Shown here: positions 25,331-31,424 of the stretch, one piece after another
Numbering within the stretch: position 1 is the stretch's first letter
Layout: each line of letters opens with the position of its first letter
Source of the DNA: an uncultured Eggerthella sp.
GTDB lineage: Bacteria; Actinomycetota; Coriobacteriia; Coriobacteriales; Eggerthellaceae
Reading direction: 5' to 3'
DNA length: 31,513 nt
Assembly (NCBI GenBank): GCA_900542265.1
Contig: UQML01000020.1
Span: 1-31,513, forward strand
The notes under the pieces: model-generated
What the model was told of the DNA's origin: nothing
Seen by the model: the letters and a program-made list of their open reading frames with translations, nothing else
The model's database searches: none
Made by a program: the position numbers and the translations under genes

Positions 25331-25795
25331 TTATAAAGCAAAAGGTGGATCAGTATAAGCGACACCCTTTTCTTCCAGTCGGGAGAGGGGAGTGATCTTA
25401 GTCATGAAGGTACCCTCTGAAATCACTGTTTTTTGATCATCAAAGGCAGTAACATGCCAAATTTGCTTAGTGCCTTCTTCGTGGTCTAATTCCGCGACTC
25501 CATAAATTGTGCCTATCTTGCCAGGGTTTTTGTGCCAGACATCTACATGGATGCCAAAGGGGCGCTCGCAGGTGAAGTCAGTACGGAGAGCGGCACAGCG
25601 GCTCGCTACAGCCTCTAAGAGCGTAAGAGTTGCTCCGCCATGCAAAAATCCAAAGGGTTGATAGAGTTGCTCTCTCAGTTCAAATTTTGCAATAGAGCGA
25701 TCGGGTGATTGTTCAAGAAAGGTAATGCCGACAAGGCCGTTAAAGTAGGCGGCATCAATCTCTTCTATCACAGCGAGCTGTTCGGGGTTGAGCAT
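25331..25795 (-). CDS. Hotdog-fold acyl-CoA thioesterase (PaaI/4HBT type)
   Basis: A 154-residue single hotdog-domain protein. The conserved PFGFLHGGATLTLLEA segment holds His52-Gly53-Gly54 and Glu61, the catalytic area of PaaI-type thioesterases that hydrolyse aryl- or acyl-CoA. Other family features are HVDVWHKNPGKIGTIYG and the final strand VISEGTFMTKI. ATG 25795 has AAAGGAC at good spacing. It is downstream of and co-directional with the permease gene, but separated by a terminator, so it is probably expressed on its own. It could release free acids from CoA esters made by the CoA-transferases at 30100 onward; this is inference from proximity. Menaquinone-pathway DHNA-CoA hydrolase is an alternative. 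Confidence 0.85.
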   Translation of the reverse strand: MLNPEQLAVIEEIDAAYFNGLVGITFLEQSPDRSIAKFELREQLYQPFGFLHGGATLTLLEAVASRCAALRTDFTCERPFGIHVDVWHKNPGKIGTIYGVAELDHEEGTKQIWHVTAFDDQKTVISEGTFMTKITPLSRLEEKGVAYTDPPFAL

Positions 25796-25865
25796 TGCGG
25801 TAAGTCCTTTCGATAGTTCTTTACGTGCCTTACGTGTCTTTAGGGGGCATGAAGAAGATACATAA

Positions 25866-25893
25866 AAGAAGGCAGCTTATAAGCTGCCTTCTT
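25866..25893 (-). terminator. Perfect 28-bp palindrome, terminator of the permease gene
   Basis: Bases 25866-25893 are a perfect palindrome, each arm AAGAAGGCAGCTTA read on its own strand. On the minus strand it is followed by TTATG after a TTCTT end, giving a short T-tract. It lies 33 bases after the permease stop. Confidence 0.85.
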
Positions 25894-25926
25894 AAAATCT
25901 GTTATACGTATGTACTTGTCTTACAC

Positions 25927-27231
25927 TTAGACGAAAACGCAGAAGCGCAGGACTAGGTAGACGCACGATATTGCCGTGCACATCAACATGATAGGGAAGC
26001 CGATCTTGGTGTAGTCCATAAACGTGATCTCATAGCCATTACGTTTTGAAATAGAAGCCATAACAACGTTTGCAGATGCACCAATGAGAGTACCAATACC
26101 ACCGATGCAAGAACCGAGTGAGATTGCCCACCAGTAAGGCATTACATCCATACCCGTGCTCTCCATCGTAATGATGATAGGAATCAATGTTGCAACAAGC
26201 GGAATGTTATCCAAGAAGGAGGAGATGATTGCACTTGCCCAGACCAGAACGATCAGGGTAATCATTAAGTTGCCACCTGTTACATCGATCAATGCTTGAG
26301 CCATCATATTGATAACGCCGGTTTCAGCCATGCCGCCAACAACGATAAACAAGCCTGCAAAGAAACCGATGGTAGTCCATTCAACGTCATTGATGACATC
26401 TTCAATATCAACACGGCTAATTAACAACATTAACGCTGCGGCAGTAAGAGCGATAACACTTGGCAGAATGTCAAAGATACCGTGAAGCACGAATGCAAGT
26501 GCAACAACAAAAATCATAACGACACTCTTTTTGAAAAGAGTGGGATTATGAATAGCCTCTTTTTCGCTCAGCTCCATAACAGCTGCTTTCTTATCATCAC
26601 CAACAGCCATCTTGCGACCATACATAAAGTAGAAAACAAGAATGCAGGCTGCCATGATTACAACAACGGCTGGTCCGTCGTACATCAAGAAGTCAAAGAA
26701 GCTTAAATTAGCTGCTGAGCCAATCATGATGTTAGGCGGGTCACCAATAAGTGTTGCGGTACCACCAACATTAGAAGCGATGATTTCAGTGATAAAGAAT
26801 GGAATTGGGTTGATGTCGAGCAGTACACGACAAACCGTGTAGGTTACTGGACCGATCAACAATACCGTGGTTACGTTATCCAAGAATGCCGACAGGATTG
26901 CCGTAATCAAGGAAAACAGGATCATGATGATCCACGGATTACCTTTTGCTGTTTTAGCTGCTTTGATTGCTAAGAATTCAAAGATGCCGGAACCTTTGAC
27001 AACTGCGACAAACAACATCATGCCTACTAATACGCCTAATGTGTTGAAATCGATGTGTTCGACGCCTGTGTCAAATGTTACAACGCCAGCCAAAATCAGC
27101 ACCACCGCACCAGCAAGTGCTGCTGTAGCACGATGGACCTTCTCCGAGACAATGAGAGCCATTACCGCGACGAAGACGATGATTGAGATGATTTGTGCTG
27201 TAGTAAACATAATGACCAAGATTATAGACAT
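25927..27231 (-). CDS. ArsB/NhaD-type ion permease
   Basis: A 434-residue polytopic membrane protein of the ion-transporter superfamily containing ArsB, NhaD, CitM and the P protein. About eleven hydrophobic stretches are visible. It has the two-fold repeat typical of the family: FLDNVTTVLLIGPVTY then NVGGTATLIGDPPNIMIG in the first half, and SSFLDNIPLVATLIPI then GIGTLIGASANVVMA in the second. The substrate (Na+/H+, oxyanion or dicarboxylate) cannot be told from sequence. The start is uncertain: ATG 27231 has only a weak TAAG-like site; ATG 27210, seven codons on, lies 10 bases after a TATAAT and might be leaderless. A 27-codon ORF for a small membrane peptide lies just upstream. The divergent SDR and CoA-transferase genes suggest it might carry their substrate or product. 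Confidence 0.9.
   Translation of the reverse strand: MSIILVIMFTTAQIISIIVFVAVMALIVSEKVHRATAALAGAVVLILAGVVTFDTGVEHIDFNTLGVLVGMMLFVAVVKGSGIFEFLAIKAAKTAKGNPWIIMILFSLITAILSAFLDNVTTVLLIGPVTYTVCRVLLDINPIPFFITEIIASNVGGTATLIGDPPNIMIGSAANLSFFDFLMYDGPAVVVIMAACILVFYFMYGRKMAVGDDKKAAVMELSEKEAIHNPTLFKKSVVMIFVVALAFVLHGIFDILPSVIALTAAALMLLISRVDIEDVINDVEWTTIGFFAGLFIVVGGMAETGVINMMAQALIDVTGGNLMITLIVLVWASAIISSFLDNIPLVATLIPIIITMESTGMDVMPYWWAISLGSCIGGIGTLIGASANVVMASISKRNGYEITFMDYTKIGFPIMLMCTAISCVYLVLRFCVFV
27221..27226 (-). promoter_or_regulatory. TATAAT close to permease start
   Basis: On the minus strand a consensus TATAAT (27226-27221) sits 10 bases before the ATG at 27210 and within the first codons of the alternative start at 27231. 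The -35 region is poor. If used, it gives a nearly leaderless mRNA starting at the shorter form. Confidence 0.35.
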
Positions 27232-27250
27232 TTGTTACTTATCTGCATCG

Positions 27251-27272
27251 AGAAATTTAAGAATTTCTTTTT
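27251..27272. other. A/T-rich hairpin with T-run
   Basis: AGAAATT (27251-27257), loop TAAG, AATTTCT (27262-27268), then T residues to 27272 on the plus strand. On the minus strand it lies 20 bases before the permease ATG at 27231, and could affect its translation. Confidence 0.5.
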
Positions 27273-27274
27273 AA

Positions 27275-27327
27275 AGGGGTGCGATTGGTCTTATAAGAGC
27301 CAGTCGCGCGTGAGAATGGACACCCCT
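27275..27327 (-). other. Nested stem structure upstream of the permease
   Basis: An outer stem AGGGGT(G) (27275-27281) with (C)ACCCCT (27321-27327) encloses an inner hairpin formed by GCGATTGG (27281-27288) and CCAGTCGC (27300-27307), extended by TCTTA/TAAGA with one bulged base. On the minus strand it ends 43 bases before the permease ATG. It overlaps the 3' part of the small ORF at 27291-27374. It may be a cis-regulatory RNA fold; it does not match a riboswitch that I can name. Confidence 0.45.
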
Positions 27328-27374
27328 ATGATGACGATTAAAAGACAGCCATAGAACGCGTTCGGTTGATTCAT
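27291..27374 (-). CDS. Possible 27-residue small membrane protein upstream of the permease
   Basis: On the minus strand, ATG at 27374-27372 opens 27 codons ending in TAA at 27293-27291. The peptide reads MNQPNAFYGCL then LIVIIGVSIL then TRDWLL: one strongly hydrophobic helix with a short polar N-terminus and an Arg-Asp end, as in small membrane proteins that partner transporters (KdpF-like in size). It is co-directional with the permease, 59 bases away. It has no Shine-Dalgarno, but TTTAAT lies 11 bases before the ATG, the same spacing as in the VanZ-RDD promoter, suggesting leaderless translation. A dyad (27354-27363) lies within its fourth to seventh codons. It is too short to be called with certainty. 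Confidence 0.42.
   Translation of the reverse strand: MNQPNAFYGCLLIVIIGVSILTRDWLL
27353..27364. promoter_or_regulatory. Operator-like dyad, copy 1 (GAACGCGTTC)
   Basis: A perfect 10-bp palindrome GAACGCGTTC at 27354-27363. The core GAAC-NN-GTTC recurs at 27528 and 27650. This copy lies just downstream of the possible minus-strand promoter and start codon at 27374, a position where a repressor could block transcription toward the permease. Confidence 0.6.
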
Positions 27375-27445
27375 AGGTATACGCTATTAAATAAAAATAG
27401 GGAGGACGTTAATACGTAGGCATATATCTAAATCATAAGAGTTCT

Positions 27446-27470
27446 ATCAGAAAAGCTTTCTTAATCTGAT
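27446..27470. other. Dyad in the regulatory region
   Basis: ATCAGA (27446-27451) and TCTGAT (27465-27470) are inverted arms around an A/T-rich centre containing AAAGCTTT. It could be a regulator site or a hairpin. It differs in sequence from the GAAC-NN-GTTC sites. Confidence 0.35.
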
Positions 27471-27526
27471 TCTCTTTTAAAGGGTTTGTGGAAACCTTAC
27501 TCCTATAAACAAAGCGTGGAGCGGCC

Positions 27527-27538
27527 TGAACACGTTCA
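27527..27538. promoter_or_regulatory. Operator-like dyad, copy 2 (TGAACACGTTCA)
   Basis: TGAAC-AC-GTTCA, with perfect 5-base inverted arms. It shares the arms TGAAC/GTTCA exactly with copy 3 and lies 174 bases from copy 1 and 122 from copy 3. Confidence 0.6.
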
Positions 27539-27648
27539 TCCTTGTTAGTGCGATTCTGTCAAGGGCGCAAAACACAGGCTAAAACATCGAAACATTTTCT
27601 CTTACTATGAATCTAGTGGAAACAATCACTTACAGCAAATAGGAATTA

Positions 27649-27660
27649 TGAACGCGTTCA
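27649..27660. promoter_or_regulatory. Operator-like dyad, copy 3 (TGAACGCGTTCA)
   Basis: A perfect 12-bp palindrome TGAACGCGTTCA with central CG-containing core, similar in style to LacI-type or TetR-type operators. It is about 260 bases upstream of the SDR start. Confidence 0.65.
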
Positions 27661-27757
27661 CCAATCGATTAGTAAACATAGGTCGATGAATATAAGTTAA
27701 TAAGAAAACATAGTGTGTGTAAATAATATTTCTTTTATCACATTAATCAACATTCGT

Positions 27758-27787
27758 GGTCAATTAGATTGACTTCTCAAGTTGACC
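27758..27787. promoter_or_regulatory. Second operator-like site with GTCAA half-sites
   Basis: GTCAAT-TAG-ATTGAC (27759-27773) is a perfect dyad with 6-base arms. A third half-site, TTGACC (27782-27787), forms a wider inverted pair with GGTCAA (27758-27763). The cluster directly abuts the candidate SDR promoter. Confidence 0.55.
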
Positions 27788-27811
27788 AAAAATGAAACCT
27801 GACTTTATCAG
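27782..27811 (+). promoter_or_regulatory. Candidate promoter of the SDR gene
   Basis: TTGACC (27782-27787, 5 of 6 to consensus) and TATCAG (27806-27811, 4 of 6) are 18 bases apart. The -35 overlaps a half-site of the neighbouring dyad, as expected for a regulated promoter. The leader would be about 105 bases. Confidence 0.4.
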
Positions 27812-27894
27812 GGGTGTACTACGCGTATGCATCGACGCGTCCCCGCTAAACGGTGAAGCCGAAGGAAAACCTAGAAAAGGCAAAATGCTTTTTC
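27798..27894 (+). promoter_or_regulatory. Structured leader before the SDR gene
   Basis: Three hairpins: CCTGA/TCAGG (27798-27812), ACGCGT/ACGCGT (27821-27840, loop 8), and GAAAAGGC/GCTTTTTC (27874-27894, one G-U pair, T-rich right arm, 28 bases before the ATG). GGGG at 27811-27814 could also pair with CCCC at 27841-27844, enclosing the middle hairpin. The last hairpin looks like a short attenuator. No known riboswitch consensus was recognised. Confidence 0.4.
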
Positions 27895-27922
27895 ATTGAT
27901 ACTCGAAAAGAGAGGGGATGCA

Positions 27923-28717
27923 ATGAGCAAAAACTGGTTCTCAAAGGAGCCCAGCACTCAGATGGCTGGTAAAACTGCAATGATTATGGGTGGTGGCTCT
28001 GGTATTGGTAAAGCAACCGCTGAGCTCTTTGGTGCTGCTGGCTGCAATCTTATGATCTGCGGCGTTCCTGAGCAGCTTTGCCTCGACACTGCTGAGGAGT
28101 TACGCGCTGAGGGCTACAATGCAATCGGTATGCTTTGCGACGGTACCAAGCAGGACATGATCGACGCTACTATCGAAAAGACGGTAGACGAGTTTGGCTC
28201 CCTTGATTACGTTATTTCTACTGCAGGTATTGCTTTGCCTCGCATGAACGCTATGGACACCACTGAGGCTGACTGGGACAAGATCTTTGCTGTAAATGCA
28301 AAGGCTAACTGGTTCGTTTCTACTGCAGCTGCTCGCAAGATGAAGGAATTGGGCACCAAGGGCAAGATCGTTTTGGTATCTTCTGCTCGTGGTATCAACG
28401 CTATGGAGAACATTGCTCTCTACAGCACCACCAAGTCTGCAGTTATGGGCATGGTTCGCGCACTCGCAGTTGACTTCGCTCCTTATGGCATTCAGGTTAA
28501 CGGCATCGCACCTGGCTACGTTATGACTCCAATGGTTGAAAAAGTATTCGCTGAGCAGCCTAAGCAGCAAGAGTACGTTTACAGCCGTACACCATCTCAG
28601 GTAAAGATGGGCTCTCTCGAAGAAATGGCTATGGGCATCTTCTTCCTCTGCTCACCTGTTACCGATTACACCACTGGTCAGACCCTCATTATGGACGGTG
28701 GCTGGTCTATCCAGTAA
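27923..28717 (+). CDS. Short-chain dehydrogenase/reductase (SDR)
   Basis: A 264-residue classical SDR oxidoreductase using NAD(P)H. ATG 27923 follows AGAGGGGA with normal spacing. The cofactor motif is GGGSGIG (23-29), a variant of TGxxxGxG; the catalytic residues are Ser154, Tyr167 and Lys171 (YSTTK), with S-to-Y spacing of 13 as usual. The NNAG motif is changed to STAG. The C-terminus has GIAPGYVMTPM and the usual end DGGWSIQ. Family members act on sugars, steroids, 3-oxoacyl thioesters and others; the substrate is not clear. It leads a run with an MDR dehydrogenase and two CoA-transferases. All its Ala codons are GCT or GCA, unlike upstream genes, which suggests high expression. Confidence 0.9.
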   Translation: MSKNWFSKEPSTQMAGKTAMIMGGGSGIGKATAELFGAAGCNLMICGVPEQLCLDTAEELRAEGYNAIGMLCDGTKQDMIDATIEKTVDEFGSLDYVISTAGIALPRMNAMDTTEADWDKIFAVNAKANWFVSTAAARKMKELGTKGKIVLVSSARGINAMENIALYSTTKSAVMGMVRALAVDFAPYGIQVNGIAPGYVMTPMVEKVFAEQPKQQEYVYSRTPSQVKMGSLEEMAMGIFFLCSPVTDYTTGQTLIMDGGWSIQ

Positions 28718-28733
28718 TTCGATTTATATCGAA
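28718..28733 (+). other. Short hairpin at the SDR stop
   Basis: TTCGAT (28718-28723) and ATCGAA (28728-28733) form a 6-bp stem immediately after the SDR stop, 5 bases before the larger palindrome. Confidence 0.45.
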
Positions 28734-28738
28734 CAATC

Positions 28739-28768
28739 AAGCAACTGACGCATATGCGTCAGTTGCTT
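28739..28768. other. Perfect 30-bp palindrome between SDR and MDR genes
   Basis: Bases 28739-28768 are a perfect palindrome (each arm AAGCAACTGACGCAT read on its own strand). No T-run follows (AACCC comes next), so it is a poor terminator. It may be an mRNA-stabilising or processing hairpin, or a partial terminator, in the 111-base gap. Confidence 0.7.
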
Positions 28769-28828
28769 AACCCTTTAAGAAACAAAATCTTCCTTAGTAC
28801 ACATTTACTCACTTGAAAGGGGTATTTA

Positions 28829-29884
28829 ATGGAAGGAAAAATGAACGCAGTTCTTATGACCGAGCCTAAGGCAGGAGCATGGGAGTACGTTGAGGATGTA
28901 GATATTCCACAAATTGCTGATGATGAAGCTCTCATTGAGATCAAGGCTTGCGGCATTTGCGGCACTGACCATTCTTTGCATGGTTGGAATGAGGCTATTG
29001 CTAACTCATACAACATTCAGTTCCCAGCAATCTTTGGCCATGAGTTCTCTGGCGTAATTGCTGAGCTTGGCGCAAATGCACCAAAGGATCTCTATGTTGG
29101 CCAGCGTGTAACTGCTAATCCTGTTCTCTTCGATAATACTTGCGAGTATTGCGACAAGGGCTTGGTTAACATTTGTGACAACCGTCCATTCTATGGCACT
29201 GACCTTCCTGGTGGATTCGCTAAGTACATGAAGATTCGTGCTAGCAATGTAATCCCAATGCCAGATGACGTATCTTTCGTACAGGGCGCATTGATTGAGC
29301 CACTTTGTGTTGCTTTAAATGCTGTTGAGCGCGTACATCCTGAAGCAGGCGACACTGCATTAGTTATGGGCCCTGGCCCAATCGGCTTGCTTATGGTTGC
29401 TGTTTTGAAGCAGGCATATGGTATTCAGAAAGTTCTCTGCTCTGGTCTTGCTAATGACGTTAAGCGTCTTGAGGTTGCTGAGAAGCTCGGTGCTATCACC
29501 ATTAATGGTTCTGAAGTAGACGTAATCGAGAAGGTTGCTGAACTTACTGACGGCAAGGGTCCTCAGATCATTCTTGATGCTGCAGGTCACTTCACCGTTG
29601 TTCAGCAAGCTGTTGAGATGGTTGCTAAGAACGGACGCATTGGTATTACCGGTCTTCCTGCAAAGCCTTCTACCATCCCAATGACTCCAATCGCTATGCG
29701 TCAGATCTCCATTATTGGTTCTCGCGCTTATGAGCGTAAGCACTGGCGTCAGGCTTTGAACCTCTTGGCAAATGGCCTCGATATCAGCCTTGTTTCCAAC
29801 TTTGTTCTTCCTTTGAGCGATTGGAAGAAGGGCATGGATCTTATCGACGCAGGTGAAGGCCTCCGCGTTATCCTTGAGCCGTAA
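28829..29884 (+). CDS. Zinc-type medium-chain alcohol dehydrogenase (MDR)
   Basis: A 351-residue MDR enzyme of the threonine/sorbitol/butanediol dehydrogenase type. Catalytic zinc residues: Cys41 (CGICGTDH), His71-Glu72 (GHEF) and a distal Glu in LIEPLCVAL. The Rossmann motif is GPGPIGL. The structural-zinc loop CEYCDKGLVNIC supplies Cys105, Cys108 and Cys116, but the first position of the usual four, residue 102, is Asp. AAAGGGG is 6 bases before ATG 28829; an in-frame ATG at 28841 is also possible. Likely oxidises or reduces a hydroxyl group with NAD(P). The gene stands between an SDR and two CoA-transferases, suggesting steps in one catabolic route. No GCG or GCC Ala codon is used. Confidence 0.9.
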   Translation: MEGKMNAVLMTEPKAGAWEYVEDVDIPQIADDEALIEIKACGICGTDHSLHGWNEAIANSYNIQFPAIFGHEFSGVIAELGANAPKDLYVGQRVTANPVLFDNTCEYCDKGLVNICDNRPFYGTDLPGGFAKYMKIRASNVIPMPDDVSFVQGALIEPLCVALNAVERVHPEAGDTALVMGPGPIGLLMVAVLKQAYGIQKVLCSGLANDVKRLEVAEKLGAITINGSEVDVIEKVAELTDGKGPQIILDAAGHFTVVQQAVEMVAKNGRIGITGLPAKPSTIPMTPIAMRQISIIGSRAYERKHWRQALNLLANGLDISLVSNFVLPLSDWKKGMDLIDAGEGLRVILEP

Positions 29885-29909
29885 GATTGTTTGGTTTCAT
29901 AACGTTTCG

Positions 29910-29931
29910 GTTGTAAGGGGATCCTTACAAC
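29910..29931 (+). other. Hairpin after the MDR gene
   Basis: GTTGTAAGG (29910-29918), loop GGAT, CCTTACAAC (29923-29931): a perfect 9-bp stem 26 bases after the MDR stop, with no T-run. Confidence 0.6.
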
Positions 29932-29935
29932 ACAG

Positions 29936-29978
29936 CTGAGATAATTAGGTGGTGTCTCAGATGCATGGGACACCACCT
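29936..29978 (+). promoter_or_regulatory. Two mutually exclusive hairpins before the CoA-transferase gene
   Basis: AGGTGGTGTC (29947-29956) pairs perfectly with GACACCACCT (29969-29978). CTGAGA (29936-29941) can instead pair with TCTCAG (29955-29960), which takes away part of the first stem and lies in its loop. Such alternatives are typical of attenuators, but no T-run follows the main stem. The remaining bases up to 30099 carry a ribosome site (AAAGGA) and little else. Confidence 0.45.
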
Positions 29979-30099
29979 CAAAATTAATCGATACCAATCA
30001 GATTTATCCATCACGAGATCCAGGCTTTTAAAAGTCACCGCTTAGTGCGACCTGTAATGGTCTGGATTATTCTTCTAGTACAGAAGGGAAAGGACAAAT

Positions 30100-31419
30100 A
30101 TGAGTGCATTGGAAGGCGTAATCGTCGTCGACCTCACCCAATATGCAGCAGGTCCTGCTGTAAGCCGTCTTCTCGGTGAAATGGGCGCAACGGTAATTAA
30201 AGTTGAACCATTCACTGGTGATGAACAGCGTACCCAGGGCATGGCATGGGGCATGAATTACAAGAGCGAATTTGACGATGTTGCTTATGACTGCGGTTCC
30301 TTCAACAAGGAATGGACTGCAATTGACTGCAAGAACCCAGAGGGCAAGCAAGCTATGATGGATCTTCTTGCAAAGGCAGACATCTTCGTTACCTCTTTAC
30401 GTGACGGTGCTTTAAAGCGTCTTGGTCTTGATTACGAGACTCTTCATGAGGTGTTCCCTAAGCTTGTTTGGGCACAGAATCGTGGTTATGGCGAGTTTGG
30501 TCCTATGAAAGACGCTAAGGGCTTTGACGCAACTTCATTTGCTGCACGTTCTGGCGTAGTTTCCGCTATTCCGCAAGCTAATGAGCACTACGAGCCGGGC
30601 AACTCTCCTATTGCATTTGGTGACTGGAATGCTGCTAATGCTCTTACCGCTGGTGTTCTTGGCGCTTATGCAGGTGCTCTTCGCACAGGCGTTGGTGACA
30701 AGGTAACGGCTAGCCTCTATCACGTAGGTACTTGGGCTATGACTTCTGCTTTGATCGCAGAGCAGCAGGGTTGCAAGCATCCTAAGGATCGTATGGAGGC
30801 AAAGTGCCCAACCAACAACTCTTATGTATCTTCTGACGGCATTTGGTTCTTAATGTGCTTTGGTAACTACAATAAGTACTGCAAGCTCGTTTTCGAGACT
30901 CTTGAAATGGATCCAAAGTACTACACTGATCCTGAGCTCAATACTCTTGAGGCTTTGGCAGAGAATGGCCGTTACACCGAGGTTGACGCTGCAATCCATC
31001 AGGCTTGCAAGAAGTTCCCATATGAGGAGCTTGAGAAGCGCTTCCGTGAAAACGATATTCCATTTGAAAAGATTCAAACTGTTGCTGACGTTCTTCGTGA
31101 CGAAGAGGCATTTGCCAATGACCAACTCCGCCGCGTAAAGTACGAGAAGCAAGGTCCTACAAGCCAATTTACTGAAGGCGATGAGTATATTATTACGACA
31201 CCACCTTTCCGCATTGCTTCAATTGGTGACCCTGTTCTTTATCGTTCACGTCCTATCGGATATGATACGCGTAAGATCTTGAAGAACATTGCTGGTTACA
31301 CTGACGAGCAAGTTGATAAATTGGCTGCAGACGGTGCAGTACTTGAGTACTCTGGTGATCCTGTACCTGCATCTGTATTCGAGCCAAGCTATGGTCCAAA
31401 CTCTAAGAAGGAGAAGTAA
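30100..31419 (+). CDS. Class III CoA-transferase (CaiB/BaiF family, FldA/HadA-like)
   Basis: A 439-residue family III CoA-transferase, moving CoA between a CoA thioester and a carboxylic acid. N-terminal VIVVDLTQYAAGPAVSRLLG and GATVIKVEPFTGDEQR, then GLDYETLHEVFPKLVWAQ, GYGEFGPMKDAKGFDATSF, and GDWNAANALTAGVLGAYAGA with the catalytic Asp175. The pattern and length resemble FldA (phenyllactate) and HadA (2-hydroxyisocaproate) transferases of amino-acid-fermenting anaerobes, though carnitine and bile-acid transferases belong to the same family. Start ATG 30100 follows AAAGGA. A second CoA-transferase gene starts 5 bases after its stop, so a heteromeric enzyme (as in BbsEF) or two sequential transfers are both possible. 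Substrate unknown. Confidence 0.92.
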   Translation: MSALEGVIVVDLTQYAAGPAVSRLLGEMGATVIKVEPFTGDEQRTQGMAWGMNYKSEFDDVAYDCGSFNKEWTAIDCKNPEGKQAMMDLLAKADIFVTSLRDGALKRLGLDYETLHEVFPKLVWAQNRGYGEFGPMKDAKGFDATSFAARSGVVSAIPQANEHYEPGNSPIAFGDWNAANALTAGVLGAYAGALRTGVGDKVTASLYHVGTWAMTSALIAEQQGCKHPKDRMEAKCPTNNSYVSSDGIWFLMCFGNYNKYCKLVFETLEMDPKYYTDPELNTLEALAENGRYTEVDAAIHQACKKFPYEELEKRFRENDIPFEKIQTVADVLRDEEAFANDQLRRVKYEKQGPTSQFTEGDEYIITTPPFRIASIGDPVLYRSRPIGYDTRKILKNIAGYTDEQVDKLAADGAVLEYSGDPVPASVFEPSYGPNSKKEK

Positions 31420-31424
31420 GGTTA

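Noticed and set aside
27841..27875. Cobalamin- or other known riboswitch in the SDR leader
   Set aside because: The GCCG and GGTGAAG pieces resemble parts of known elements, but the full conserved core is absent; kept only as an unnamed structured leader.
27232..27922. CRISPR array, tRNA or insertion element in the largest gap
   Set aside because: No regularly spaced repeats, no tRNA T-arm or cloverleaf, no transposase or terminal inverted repeats; the repeats there are short operator-like dyads.
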